Shown: positions 1-7,659 of the stretch, one piece after another | Position numbering within the stretch: position 1 is the first letter of the stretch | How the letters are laid out: every line of letters begins with the position of its first letter | DNA from: Clostridiales bacterium | GTDB taxonomy: Bacteria > Bacillota > Clostridia > Oscillospirales > Oscillospiraceae | Direction: 5' to 3' | Assembly: GCA_902363045.1 (NCBI GenBank) | Contig: CABIYX010000015.1 | Coordinates: forward strand, 8,249 to 72,248 | DNA length: 64,000 nucleotides | The notes under the pieces: model-generated | The model's input: the letters and a program-made list of their open reading frames with translations, nothing else | What the model was told of the DNA's origin: nothing | The model's database searches: none | Program-made: the position numbers and the translations under genes

Positions 1-279
1 CACCTGGAGGATCTCCCGAAAGGTCCCGCCGGTCTCCCGGTATACGTTTTCGTTGTAGTACACCTTCTCACTGTCCCCGCTGTTGTTCTTCATAATGGAC
101 AGGGTGATGTCCGGCTTCAGGGCCTTGAGAGAGCCATCCCCATCGGTGAAGGTGATGATGTGTCCCTTTTTCAAAAAATCCTTGTTCTGGGCATACAGGT
201 CGTAGTCCTCAAATTTGGACATCCGGAATTTCCGATACCCGTACTCCTCATATAATTGATTCAACTGTTCCTTCAGCAT
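1..279 (-). CDS. hisZ: ATP phosphoribosyltransferase regulatory subunit HisZ (partial, 3' end outside window)
   Basis: The 93 visible codons start with MLKEQLNQLYEEYGYRKF and contain FTDGDGSLKALKPDITLSI, typical of the HisRS-like catalytic-core fold at the N-terminus of HisZ. HisZ has no aminoacylation role. It binds the short form of HisG and allows feedback-regulated first-step histidine synthesis. The gene follows hisB by 12 bases on the same strand, so it is the third gene of a hisC-hisB-hisZ operon, and hisG is expected just beyond the left edge. A true HisS is the main alternative, but the his context and the aspartate-rich N-terminus favour HisZ. The C-terminus is cut by the window boundary. 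Confidence 0.82.
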   Translation of the reverse strand, partial: MLKEQLNQLYEEYGYRKFRMSKFEDYDLYAQNKDFLKKGHIITFTDGDGSLKALKPDITLSIMKNNSGDSEKVYYNENVYRETGGTFREILQV

Positions 280-291
280 GGCGTCTCCCGT

Positions 292-879
292 TTACAGCAT
301 CCCTTTGGTGGATGGAATTTCGTCCCGGAACCGGGGATCGGTCTCCGCCGCCTCCCGCAGGGCGCGGCCCAGTGCCTTGAAGGCTCCCTCCACGATGTGG
401 TGGGAGTTTCGCCCCGCCAGCTTCCGCAGGTGGAGGGTCAGCCTGGCGTTGGCTGCAAAGGCCCACATGAACTCATAGACCAGTTGGGTGTCAAAGGAGC
501 CGATCTTCTCGGTGGGGATGGCCAGTTCCTCATAGTACCCGCCACGGCCGGACAGGTCCACAGCGCACAGGATCAGAGCCTCGTCCATGGGCAGGCACAG
601 GGAGGCGTACCGCCGCACCCCCCGCTTCTCCCCCAGAGCCTGGTCAAAGGCCTGGCCCAGGGCGATGCCGATGTCCTCCACGCTGTGGTGATCGTCCACC
701 TGGGTGTCCCCATCACAGGTCAGCTCCAGATCCATCCCCCCGTGGCGGGCCAGCAGGGTGAGCATATGGTCCAGAAAGCCCACGCCGGTCCGGACCCGGC
801 TCTTCCCCTGTCCGTCCAGGTCCAGGGAGAGGCGGATGTCCGTCTCATTGGTCTTTCTCGTGATCTCTGCCGTTCTCAT
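292..879 (-). CDS. hisB: Imidazoleglycerol-phosphate dehydratase
   Basis: The protein has 195 residues, the normal length for a monofunctional IGPD. It dehydrates imidazole glycerol phosphate to imidazole acetol phosphate in histidine synthesis. The metal-binding motifs are present: GVGFLDHML near residue 33, DDHHSVEDIG near 62-71, and the mirrored SHHIVEGAFKALGRAL near 160-175, which reflects the internal two-fold repeat of the family. The start ATG overlaps the hisC stop in an ATGA arrangement, so translation is coupled. There is no fused histidinol phosphatase domain, unlike enterobacterial HisB. Confidence 0.95.
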   Translation of the reverse strand: MRTAEITRKTNETDIRLSLDLDGQGKSRVRTGVGFLDHMLTLLARHGGMDLELTCDGDTQVDDHHSVEDIGIALGQAFDQALGEKRGVRRYASLCLPMDEALILCAVDLSGRGGYYEELAIPTEKIGSFDTQLVYEFMWAFAANARLTLHLRKLAGRNSHHIVEGAFKALGRALREAAETDPRFRDEIPSTKGML

Positions 880-1931
880 AAAAATTTCCTCAGCTTCTCC
901 AGTAAAATATCCATCTGCTCCCGGGTCCCGATGGTGATCCGGTTATAGTCCCGGATGCGCTCCTTGTCAAAGTGGCGCACCAGCACCCCCCGCTCCTTCA
1001 GGCGGCGGTAGACGTCCGCGCCCTCCACCCCGGGCTTCCTGGCAAACAGGAAGTTCGTTTGGGAGGGCAGGACGGCAAAGCCCAGCTTCTCCAGCTCCCG
1101 GGCGGTGTAGGCCCGGGTCTCCATGATCCTTTGACAGTTTTTGTCGTAGTACGCCTGCTCCGCCAGGGCCTGGGCCCCCGCCTTCAGGGTCAGGCGGTTG
1201 ACATTATAGGGGTTAGTGGAAAATTTGATGGTCTCCAGGTCCTGGATGAGGGCTGCGTTCCCGATGGCATAGCCCAGCCGCGCCCCGGCCATGGACCGGG
1301 ATTTTGAGTAGGTCTGCACCACCAGCAGATTGGGATACCGTCCGGTGAGGGACACACAGCTCTCTCCGCCGAAGTCCACATACGCCTCATCCAACACCAC
1401 CACGCAGTCTGGATTGGCCTGAAGGATCCCCTCCACCTGAGTCCGGCTCAGGGCTATTCCTGTGGGTGCGTTGGGATTGGCGATCACGATGGTCCTGTGC
1501 AGGCCGTAATAATCCTCCGGACTCAGGGTGAAATCCTCTCTCAGCGGAACGGTTTGTACGGGGATGTGGTACAGCTCGGCAAACACCGGGTAGAAGCCAT
1601 AGGTTATATCCGCAAAGGCCACTCCCCGCCCGTCGGCGGCGTAGGCCAGAAAGGCAAAGTTCAGCGCCTCATCCGAGCCGTTCCCCACAAAGACATTGGC
1701 CGGCTCCACGCCGTACTGCTTCGCCAGAGCCGCCTTGAGGACCCTGGCCTCCGGGTCGGAGTAGAGCCGCAGATCGGCAGCCTCCTGGGCATCGAGGGCG
1801 GAGATCACGCCGGGCGAGGGAGGATAGGGGGATTCATTGGTGTTCAGCTTGACATACTGCTGGTCCTGGGGCTGCTCTCCGGGGGTATAGGGGACCAGCC
1901 GGTCCAGGCTGCGGTTGAAGAATCGAGACAT
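876..1931 (-). CDS. hisC: Histidinol-phosphate aminotransferase
   Basis: This is a 351-residue fold-type I PLP aminotransferase that converts imidazole acetol phosphate to histidinol phosphate using glutamate. The visible landmarks are GNGSDEAL near residue 80, NPNAPTG near 150, the DEAYVDFGG strand, and the PLP-lysine motif TYSKSRSMAGARLGYA near 207. It is the first gene of the his operon, with an AGGAGG ribosome-binding site just upstream and a strong promoter 56 bases before the start. Closely related aromatic aminotransferases are possible in principle, but hisB and hisZ downstream settle the role. Confidence 0.94.
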   Translation of the reverse strand: MSRFFNRSLDRLVPYTPGEQPQDQQYVKLNTNESPYPPSPGVISALDAQEAADLRLYSDPEARVLKAALAKQYGVEPANVFVGNGSDEALNFAFLAYAADGRGVAFADITYGFYPVFAELYHIPVQTVPLREDFTLSPEDYYGLHRTIVIANPNAPTGIALSRTQVEGILQANPDCVVVLDEAYVDFGGESCVSLTGRYPNLLVVQTYSKSRSMAGARLGYAIGNAALIQDLETIKFSTNPYNVNRLTLKAGAQALAEQAYYDKNCQRIMETRAYTARELEKLGFAVLPSQTNFLFARKPGVEGADVYRRLKERGVLVRHFDKERIRDYNRITIGTREQMDILLEKLRKFL

Positions 1932-1986
1932 GGCACGCCCTCCTCTTTTGTATTCTATTTCATTAGTTCGCTAAAGAGATGATGTA

Positions 1987-2015
1987 ATCATACCCGCATG
2001 ACTGCGATTTGTCAA
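1987..2015 (-). promoter_or_regulatory. Vegetative promoter of the hisC-hisB-hisZ operon
   Basis: Read on the minus strand there is a perfect TTGACA -35 box, a 17-base spacer and a TATGAT -10 box. The predicted start point lies roughly 45-50 bases before the hisC ATG. The short leader between the -10 box and the ribosome-binding site shows no terminator or T-box-like structure, so attenuation is not evident. Confidence 0.85.
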
Positions 2016-2105
2016 GAAAAATTTTTCGGAACTGCAACGGCCTGCCGCACGCCCTCTCCCTCACCGCCGCGGCGTCTTTCACTGGCACGGTGGCAAAGAA
2101 GAACA

Positions 2106-2134
2106 TTGCGATATTTTCCGCTCCGTGGTACCAT
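2106..2134 (+). promoter_or_regulatory. pepF: Weak candidate promoter for pepF
   Basis: TTGCGA and TACCAT are separated by 17 bases, 38 bases before the pepF start codon. Each box matches four of six consensus bases. The assignment rests on position and spacing only. Confidence 0.3.
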
Positions 2135-2172
2135 ACTGTATATCATCTTGCATCCATAGGAGGTCTCTCATC

Positions 2173-3981
2173 ATGTCCCAGCAGAAAACCATTCCGGAGC
2201 GTTCCGCCATCCCCCAACCCTATACCTGGAACACCGCCGACCTGTACCCCTCAGACCAGGCATGGCAGGAGGACTTTGTCCGCCTTCAGGACCTCACCGC
2301 CCGTCTGGCGGAGTATGAGGGCCGCCTGGGCGGGAGCGCCGCCGTCCTCTATGACTTTTTGACCCTGGAGCAGGAGGCCGGCGAGCTTCTGGTCCGGCTG
2401 ATGGACTACGCCCAGCGCCGGAGCGATGAGGACACCCGCGTCCCGGAATACCAGGCCAAGGTGGGCCGGATCACCACCCAGTATGTGGAGCTGTCCCGAG
2501 CTACCGCCTTCGAGGTCCCGGAGCTTCTGCGCCTTGCCGACAAGACACTGGAGGAGTTTTACCGGCAGGAGCCCCGGCTGGAGCTGTTCCGCCGGTATCT
2601 CCACAACATCCAGCGCCGCCGGGCCCACACCCTGTCCGACTGTGAGGAGCGTCTGCTGGCCGCCGCCGGAGAGCTGGCCCAGTCCCCGGACGACATCTTT
2701 TCCAAGCTGTCCGACGCCGACCTCACCTTCCCCGACGCCGTGGACGGGCAGGGCGGCCGCCACCCCCTGTCCAACGGCTCCTTCACCCTGCTCATGTCCA
2801 GCGAGGACCGTGCCCTGCGCCGCTCCGCCTTCCAGAATCTGTACGCCGTCTACGGCGGGGTCAAAAATACCCTGGCCGCCACCCTGAACGCCCAGGTCAA
2901 GCAGCTTCAGTTCTTCTCCTCCGCCCGGCGCTATCCCAGCGCTTTGGCCGCCTCTCTGGACGGCACCCATGTCCCGGTGGAGGTCTATCACAATCTCATC
3001 TCCACCGTCCGGTCCAACCTGGACAAGATGCACCGCTATGTCCGTCTGCGGAAAAAGCTTCTGGGCCTGGAGGAGCTGCACTTCTACGATGTGTACGCTC
3101 CCATGGTCTCCGGGGTGGACGCCAAAATCCCCTATGCCGACGCCCGGGAGACCGTCTATCGGGCCATGTCCCCCCTGGGGAGCGAGTATCAGGCCATCCT
3201 CCGGGAGGGGCTGGACAGCCGCTGGATCGATGTCTATGAGAACGCGGGAAAGCGGTCCGGCGGCTATATGGCCGGGTCGCTGGTCCACCCCTATATCCTG
3301 CTCAACTATCAGGACGACCTGGACAGTATGTTCACCCTGGCCCATGAGCTGGGCCACGCGGTCCACTCCTATCTTTCCAACAGGACGCAGCCCACAGTGT
3401 ACCGGGACTATGTGATCTTTGTGGCCGAGGTGGCCTCCACCTGCAACGAGGCACTTCTGATGGAGCACCTGCTTCAAAGCACCCAGGACCGGCGGCGGCG
3501 CGCCTGGCTGCTCAACCACTTCCTGGAGCAGTTCAAGGGCACCCTGTACCGCCAGACTATGTTCGCCGAATTCGAGCTACGCATCGGTCAGCTGACCGCC
3601 CAGGGCGAGACCCTCACCGCCGACCTGCTCAGCCGGGAGTACCGAGCGCTGAATGAGGACTACTTCGGCCCCGACATGGTCATTGACGACGAGATTGCCC
3701 TGGAGTGGGCCCGGATCCCCCACTTCTACTATAACTACTATGTGTTCCAGTACGCCACCGGCTACTCCGCCGCCATCGCCCTCTCCCGCCGCATCCTGAA
3801 GGAGGGCGCCCCCGCGGTGAAGGACTACCTGGGCTTCCTGTCCGGCGGATGCAGCCAGGATCCCATCGACCTGCTCCGGGGGGCCGGCGTGGATATGGCC
3901 TCTCCCCAACCCATCCAGGCCGCGCTGGACCTGTTCGGCCAGCTTCTGGACGAGATGGAGGAGCTGACCCGAAAGGACTGA
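2173..3981 (+). CDS. pepF: Oligoendopeptidase F (M3 family metallopeptidase)
   Basis: This 602-residue cytosolic zinc metallopeptidase degrades short peptides. The catalytic zinc motif is seen as LAHELGHAVHSY near residue 390, with the downstream third ligand in VAEVASTCNEALL, both typical of family M3B. The start was placed at MSQQKTIPERS because a perfect AGGAGG lies 9 bases upstream. A 16-codon extension to an earlier in-frame ATG has no ribosome-binding site. The gene is monocistronic, divergent from the his operon and convergent with recO. Confidence 0.95.
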   Translation: MSQQKTIPERSAIPQPYTWNTADLYPSDQAWQEDFVRLQDLTARLAEYEGRLGGSAAVLYDFLTLEQEAGELLVRLMDYAQRRSDEDTRVPEYQAKVGRITTQYVELSRATAFEVPELLRLADKTLEEFYRQEPRLELFRRYLHNIQRRRAHTLSDCEERLLAAAGELAQSPDDIFSKLSDADLTFPDAVDGQGGRHPLSNGSFTLLMSSEDRALRRSAFQNLYAVYGGVKNTLAATLNAQVKQLQFFSSARRYPSALAASLDGTHVPVEVYHNLISTVRSNLDKMHRYVRLRKKLLGLEELHFYDVYAPMVSGVDAKIPYADARETVYRAMSPLGSEYQAILREGLDSRWIDVYENAGKRSGGYMAGSLVHPYILLNYQDDLDSMFTLAHELGHAVHSYLSNRTQPTVYRDYVIFVAEVASTCNEALLMEHLLQSTQDRRRRAWLLNHFLEQFKGTLYRQTMFAEFELRIGQLTAQGETLTADLLSREYRALNEDYFGPDMVIDDEIALEWARIPHFYYNYYVFQYATGYSAAIALSRRILKEGAPAVKDYLGFLSGGCSQDPIDLLRGAGVDMASPQPIQAALDLFGQLLDEMEELTRKD

Positions 3982-4000
3982 AACAGCCCACGGAATATCA

Positions 4001-4044
4001 GACGCGCTTCCCCGTATGCGGTCATGCATACGGGGAAGCGCGTC
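4001..4044. terminator. Bidirectional hairpin between pepF and recO
   Basis: A perfect 19-bp inverted repeat (4001-4019 with 4026-4044) encloses a 6-base loop. It lies between the convergent pepF and recO genes. There is no long U tract on either side, so it is a less canonical intrinsic terminator, but its position 19 bases after the pepF stop and before the recO stop supports the role. Confidence 0.7.
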
Positions 4045-4060
4045 TTGACTTGACGTTATT

Positions 4061-4828
4061 TTATGGATGGTCCGGCGGAACCAGAGTCAGGCTCTTGTAA
4101 AAATCCAGGGTGCGGAACCCCCGCTCCAGCTGGGTGAGCAGATAGGCCTCCGCCACCCCGGCCAGCGCATCCAGCCCCGCACCGTCCAGGCGGAAGGAGA
4201 ACAGCCGTTTTGGGTCCCCGTAGACAATATGGCGCATCGCCGCCAGGGATCCACTATTCAGCGGCAGAGAGATCCCCTCCCCCACAGAGCCCCGGCAGCC
4301 CACGCAGTGAAGCACACCCTCCCGCAGATGAAATCGGGGCTCCTCTGGGGTGGGACAGCCGCACACCGCACAGGCATCCAGCAGGGGCTCATACCCCGCC
4401 AGACACATGGCCCGAAGCTCAAAGGCGGCCTTCACCAGCTTCAGAGGCCTTTCCAGCCTGTCCAGGGCGTGGAGGCTGTTCAGCAGCAGGGAGAGCAGCT
4501 CCGGACAGGGTAACCCCTCCACCGCCAGCAGCTCCGTCACCTCGGCAAAATAACAGCCAAGGGAAAATTTCTCCAGATCCTCCCGCATCCCGCGGAATTC
4601 CCGGTCCACCGCCGCCTCCTGGACGGTCCAGCGCCCCCGGTACTCGTGCAGCACCACATCGGACCATACCAGCAACTGGCTGCCCGCGGCGATGGGGCTC
4701 CCCTTTCTCCGGCAGCCCCGGGCGGAGGCGGTGAGCCGTCCCGCCTCCTGAGTGAGCAGCGTGAGGATCTTATCCGACTCCTTGTAGGCGGTCTCCCGCA
4801 GGACAAGGGCCTTGGTTTGCAGGTGCAT
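4061..4828 (-). CDS. recO: DNA repair protein RecO
   Basis: This 255-residue RecF-pathway mediator loads RecA onto SSB-coated single-stranded DNA. The N-terminal OB-fold begins MHLQTKALVLRETAYKESDK. The C-terminal half carries a zinc site visible as CAVCGCP and CVGCR about 25 residues apart. GGAGG lies upstream of the ATG. It follows era and a YqzL-like ORF, the usual Firmicute order. Confidence 0.94.
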   Translation of the reverse strand: MHLQTKALVLRETAYKESDKILTLLTQEAGRLTASARGCRRKGSPIAAGSQLLVWSDVVLHEYRGRWTVQEAAVDREFRGMREDLEKFSLGCYFAEVTELLAVEGLPCPELLSLLLNSLHALDRLERPLKLVKAAFELRAMCLAGYEPLLDACAVCGCPTPEEPRFHLREGVLHCVGCRGSVGEGISLPLNSGSLAAMRHIVYGDPKRLFSFRLDGAGLDALAGVAEAYLLTQLERGFRTLDFYKSLTLVPPDHP

Positions 4829-4856
4829 GAGACGCGCCTCCTATGTACTGCGGGCT

Positions 4857-5045
4857 TCAGACCTCCCGCAGGTTGTTTGGGCCGCCCGGCCCAGAGGTGC
4901 GGACTGCCCCGGGGAGCGGCGGCGCTCCCTGCTCCGCCCGGCTCCCGGCCAGGGCCAGAAATGCCTCCGGCAGCCCCGTTTTACGGAACAATTCCCACAG
5001 TCCTGTCTCGTCCACAGCCAGCCCTCCCGTTCTGTTGTCTGCCAT
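4857..5045 (-). CDS. YqzL-like small protein
   Basis: This 62-residue ORF sits between era and recO, where Bacillus and clostridia carry the tiny yqzL gene. The core, with a tryptophan followed by an LFxxTGxPEAFL pattern (ELFRKTGLPEAFLAL), resembles the YqzL pattern W-x-F-x-x-T-G-x-x-x-x-Y-L. The C-terminal half is glycine- and proline-rich and unlike the family. No convincing ribosome-binding site precedes the ATG, and a start at an internal GTG is possible. The function of the family is unknown. Confidence 0.6.
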   Translation of the reverse strand: MADNRTGGLAVDETGLWELFRKTGLPEAFLALAGSRAEQGAPPLPGAVRTSGPGGPNNLREV

Positions 5046-5128
5046 TAGGCTGGCCGGTTTTCCCCGCGGCTATGACCGGGAAATGTTAGTCTGCTTCTTT
5101 ATTCCAGCACTCTCGGGCTGCCTCTCCG

Positions 5129-6025
5129 TCACTCCTTACGGTATCCAAAATTCTGGATCGCTGAAGGATTATCTCTCCAATTTTCTTTGACCTTCACCCA
5201 GGTCTGGAGGTACACCTTGGTCCCCATGAACCGCTCCATATCCTGCCGGGCCAGGGTGGACACCTTTTTCAGCATGGAGCCCCCCTTGCCGATGATGATA
5301 CCCTTGTGGCTGTTCTTCTCACAGTAGATGGTGGCGTCGATCTCGATGACCTCGTCGTCCCGCTCGGAGAATTTGGTGATCTCCACCGCCGTGCCGTGGG
5401 GGATCTCTTTGTCCAGACACAGCAGCAGCTTCTCCCTTAAAATCTCTGCCATGATCTGCCGCTCCGGCTGGTCGGTGACCATGTCCTCGGGGAACAGCTG
5501 GGGTCCCTCCGGAAGGAAGCCCTCCAGCACGCCCAGCAGCTCCTCCACACCCTCGCCGCTCTTGGCGGAGATGGGCACCACGGCGGTGAAGTCGTGGGCC
5601 TGTCCATAGACCTGGATGACCTCCAGCAGCTTCTCCTTGTGCTCCAGGGTGTCCACCTTATTGATGACCAGCACCGAAGGGCACCCCAGGCTCTTGATCC
5701 GGGCGATCAGCTCCCGCTCCGGGTCGCCGATGTTGGGGATAGGCTCCACCAGAAGCAGCACACCGTCCACGTCGGCCACGCTCTCCTTCACCACGTTGAC
5801 CATGTAGTCCCCCAGTCGGGTGCGGGCCCGGTGCAGGCCGGGGGTGTCCACAAAGACGAACTGGCTCTCCCCCCGGTTCAGGATGGCGCAGATCCGGCTG
5901 CGGGTGGTCTGTGGCTTGTTGGTGACGATGGCCACCTTCTCCCCCACCAGGGCGTTGGTCAGAGTGGACTTGCCCACATTGGGCCGGCCGCACAGGGTGA
6001 TGATGCCGGATTTTTTGATTGTCAT
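5129..6025 (-). CDS. era: GTPase Era
   Basis: Era is a Ras-like GTPase with a C-terminal KH domain that binds the 3' end of 16S rRNA during 30S assembly. The G motifs are visible: GRPNVGKST (G1), DTPG (G3) and NKVD (G4). The KH domain carries KGIIIGKGGSMLKKVS. The start MTIKKSGIITLCGRP has a GTGAGGA ribosome-binding site and gives 298 residues, the normal length. An upstream in-frame ATG would add 31 residues derived from repeat DNA and was rejected. Confidence 0.96.
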   Translation of the reverse strand: MTIKKSGIITLCGRPNVGKSTLTNALVGEKVAIVTNKPQTTRSRICAILNRGESQFVFVDTPGLHRARTRLGDYMVNVVKESVADVDGVLLLVEPIPNIGDPERELIARIKSLGCPSVLVINKVDTLEHKEKLLEVIQVYGQAHDFTAVVPISAKSGEGVEELLGVLEGFLPEGPQLFPEDMVTDQPERQIMAEILREKLLLCLDKEIPHGTAVEITKFSERDDEVIEIDATIYCEKNSHKGIIIGKGGSMLKKVSTLARQDMERFMGTKVYLQTWVKVKENWRDNPSAIQNFGYRKE

Positions 6026-6082
6026 AAGATGATCCTCACTTTCTTGTATGCAGGGGATGCGAGCATTTTTTCTCCCCCAGGT

Positions 6083-6192
6083 GTGTGTAACCCTACATTC
6101 TCTTTTGCAGGGGCGCACACTGTGCGCCCGTATTTCCCGAAGCTGCCCTTTGAACCGGCGGGCGCACGCTGTGCGCCCCTGCGGATCAAATC
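6083..6192. repeat. Palindromic intergenic repeat, copy 1
   Basis: About 110 bp, closely similar to the copy at 6799-6908. It contains two near-perfect palindromes of the type GGGCGCACACTGTGCGCCC separated by about 30 bp (CCCTTTGAACCGG core) and ends CCCCTGCGGATCAAA. The two copies are in the same orientation and flank a tandem pair of small membrane genes. It resembles a dispersed extragenic palindromic element rather than a gene. Confidence 0.8.
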
Positions 6193-6463
6193 AACCCGGT
6201 TCGTCCGATTCTTCGGAAGAAGGGGCCTGCGTCAGCCGGTCCAACTGGGCTTGAAGCTGCTGCAGCTGGTCTGCCTGAATCTGAAGCCGCGTGTCCATGT
6301 CCTTCAGCCGCTCCAGGCTCCGAACAACCACCATACTCGCCCCGGCCAGCAATCCAGTGGCGAAGAACAACCACCAAAACTCTATGAGTTTCTGCAATCC
6401 GCCGAACAAAAGGACGCCTAGGATCCCAAGTCCCCAGACGATCCATATTCCTGAACGCAACAT
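6191..6463 (-). CDS. Small membrane/coiled-coil protein (tandem paralogue 2)
   Basis: This 90-residue protein has two predicted transmembrane helices (around residues 4-22 and 26-46), then an amphipathic segment rich in Leu/Gln (RLQIQADQLQQLQAQLDRL) that should form a coiled coil, and an acidic C-terminus. It is clearly paralogous to the 6502-6762 product, sharing LFFATGLLAGAS/LERLK and LQQLQAQLDRLTQ. The two genes also share the leader GAGGAGGCRCGGAAG before the ATG. I do not recognise a family and infer only a membrane-anchored coiled-coil protein. Confidence 0.65.
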   Translation of the reverse strand: MLRSGIWIVWGLGILGVLLFGGLQKLIEFWWLFFATGLLAGASMVVVRSLERLKDMDTRLQIQADQLQQLQAQLDRLTQAPSSEESDEPG

Positions 6464-6501
6464 CTTCCGCGCCTCCTCTTAGTTTCTCACTGGAGTGTTG
6501 C

Positions 6502-6762
6502 TCAGGTCTCTTTTCCACTTGCTTCACACTCCTCTTCGGAAGAAATGGACTGCGTCAGCCGGTCCAGCTGGGCTTGAAGCTGCTGCAGCCGCGTGTCCAG
6601 CTCTTTCAGCCTCTCCAGAATTTGATTGACTGCCGCGCTTGCCCCGGCCAGCAGGCCGGTAGCAAGGAAAAAATATGCCCAGTTCCCGATCCCAAGCAGT
6701 CCTCCGAAAAAGAGCACACCCAGGCCGCCCAGGATCCAGACCAGCCACATTCCAAAAAACAT
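6502..6762 (-). CDS. Small membrane/coiled-coil protein (tandem paralogue 1)
   Basis: This 86-residue protein starts at MFFGMWLVWILGG behind a GGAGGAGG site. Two hydrophobic helices (about 4-20 and 26-46) precede the coiled-coil segment LKELDTRLQQLQAQLDRL and an acidic tail. Similarity to the downstream 6191-6463 protein in coding and leader sequence shows a tandem duplication. Longer upstream starts run through the palindromic repeat and were rejected. The function is unknown. Confidence 0.65.
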   Translation of the reverse strand: MFFGMWLVWILGGLGVLFFGGLLGIGNWAYFFLATGLLAGASAAVNQILERLKELDTRLQQLQAQLDRLTQSISSEEECEASGKET

Positions 6763-6798
6763 CTTCCGTGCCTCCTCCCGTTTTCCCTCTGGAATGGG

Positions 6799-6908
6799 GT
6801 ATATAACCTTACGTTCATTTTTGCAGGGGCGCACAGCGTACGCCCACTTTCCTCGAAGCCGCCCCTTGAACCGGCGGGCGCACATTGTACGCCCCTGCGG
6901 ATCAAACC
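6799..6908. repeat. Palindromic intergenic repeat, copy 2
   Basis: Second copy of the roughly 110-bp element at 6083-6192, including the lead-in AACCTTACGTTC, a poly-T tract and two GGGCG(C/T)AC...GCGCCC-type palindromes. Substitutions inside the palindromes are partly compensated on the other arm (for example GTACGCCC), which suggests that the hairpin is what is kept. Confidence 0.8.
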
Positions 6909-6949
6909 TGCATGGTCCGTCCGTCTCCGTGGGGTCCTGCAAATATCTG

Positions 6950-7111
6950 TCACCTGGTCAGCTTCCGCCACACCCACCAGAAGGCGGCCGCGGCAGCGCA
7001 CAGGGCGGCGGCGATCACAGCCAGATCTCTGGCGGTGAGCTTCACCTCAGCCTCTGCCGGCTCCTCCTCTTCCTCCAGCGGTACAAGCCGCAAATAGGGC
7101 CGCTCTCTCAT
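6950..7111 (-). CDS. Small single-pass membrane protein, translationally coupled to ybeY
   Basis: This 53-codon ORF (MRERPYLRLVPLEEEEEPAE at the start) has an acidic N-terminal third and one strongly hydrophobic alanine-rich helix (about residues 33-48), then ends WRKLTR. Its ATG overlaps the ybeY stop codon as ATGA, the same coupling used by genuine operon neighbours here. No family is recognised. It occupies the position of dgkA in Bacillus but is far too short to be diacylglycerol kinase. Confidence 0.6.
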   Translation of the reverse strand: MRERPYLRLVPLEEEEEPAEAEVKLTARDLAVIAAALCAAAAAFWWVWRKLTR

Positions 7112-7614
7112 GGCTGCGCCTCCTGCTCTGTCTCCCGGGTGATCCCAAGTCCCTCCAGGATGGCCTCCTCCCTGGCCCGCATCCGGGCCTTCATGGGGCC
7201 CTCGTCCAGGTGGTCATAGCCCAGCAGATGGAGCACCGAGTGGACGGTGAGGTAACTCAGCTCCCGCTCCACGCTGTGGCCGAACTCCTCCGCCTGGGCC
7301 GCCGCCCGTTCCAGGGAGACACACATATCCCCCAGGGGGACCAGACCTGTCTCCGGGTCCTCCTCCCCCTCCTCCGGATGCTGTCCGGGCTCCAGGTCGA
7401 ACATGGGGAAGGAGAGCACATCGGTGGGCCGGTCCACCTCCCGCATCTCCCGGTTGATCTGTTGGATGCCTGCGTCATCGGTGAGGAGCACACTGATCTC
7501 ACAGGGCAGCCCGACCCCCTCCGCCTCCAGGGCGGCGGAGATCACCCGGTCCAGCAGGGCTTCGGTCTCCGGCGGGCACTCCACCTCGGTCTCAAAGATA
7601 ATGGTGTGATCCAT
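7108..7614 (-). CDS. ybeY: Endoribonuclease YbeY
   Basis: This 168-residue single-strand-specific zinc endoribonuclease acts in 16S rRNA 3'-end maturation and ribosome quality control. The UPF0054 signature HSVLHLLGYDHLD with its three zinc-binding histidines lies near residue 130. It lies between phoH and era, as in most Firmicutes. An acidic insertion (EEGEEDPE near residue 80) is somewhat unusual. Confidence 0.95.
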   Translation of the reverse strand: MDHTIIFETEVECPPETEALLDRVISAALEAEGVGLPCEISVLLTDDAGIQQINREMREVDRPTDVLSFPMFDLEPGQHPEEGEEDPETGLVPLGDMCVSLERAAAQAEEFGHSVERELSYLTVHSVLHLLGYDHLDEGPMKARMRAREEAILEGLGITRETEQEAQP

Positions 7615-7659
7615 CCAAGCACTCCCTTTCTCTATTTCTGCCGCGGGTCTGTCCGGGGC

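Noticed and set aside
1932..1986. T-box or his leader attenuator before hisC
   Set aside because: The leader is about 50 bases, with no specifier hairpin, no T-box sequence and no terminator.
6083..6908. CRISPR-like array from the palindromic repeats
   Set aside because: Only two copies, 700 bases apart with coding sequence between them, and no cas genes.
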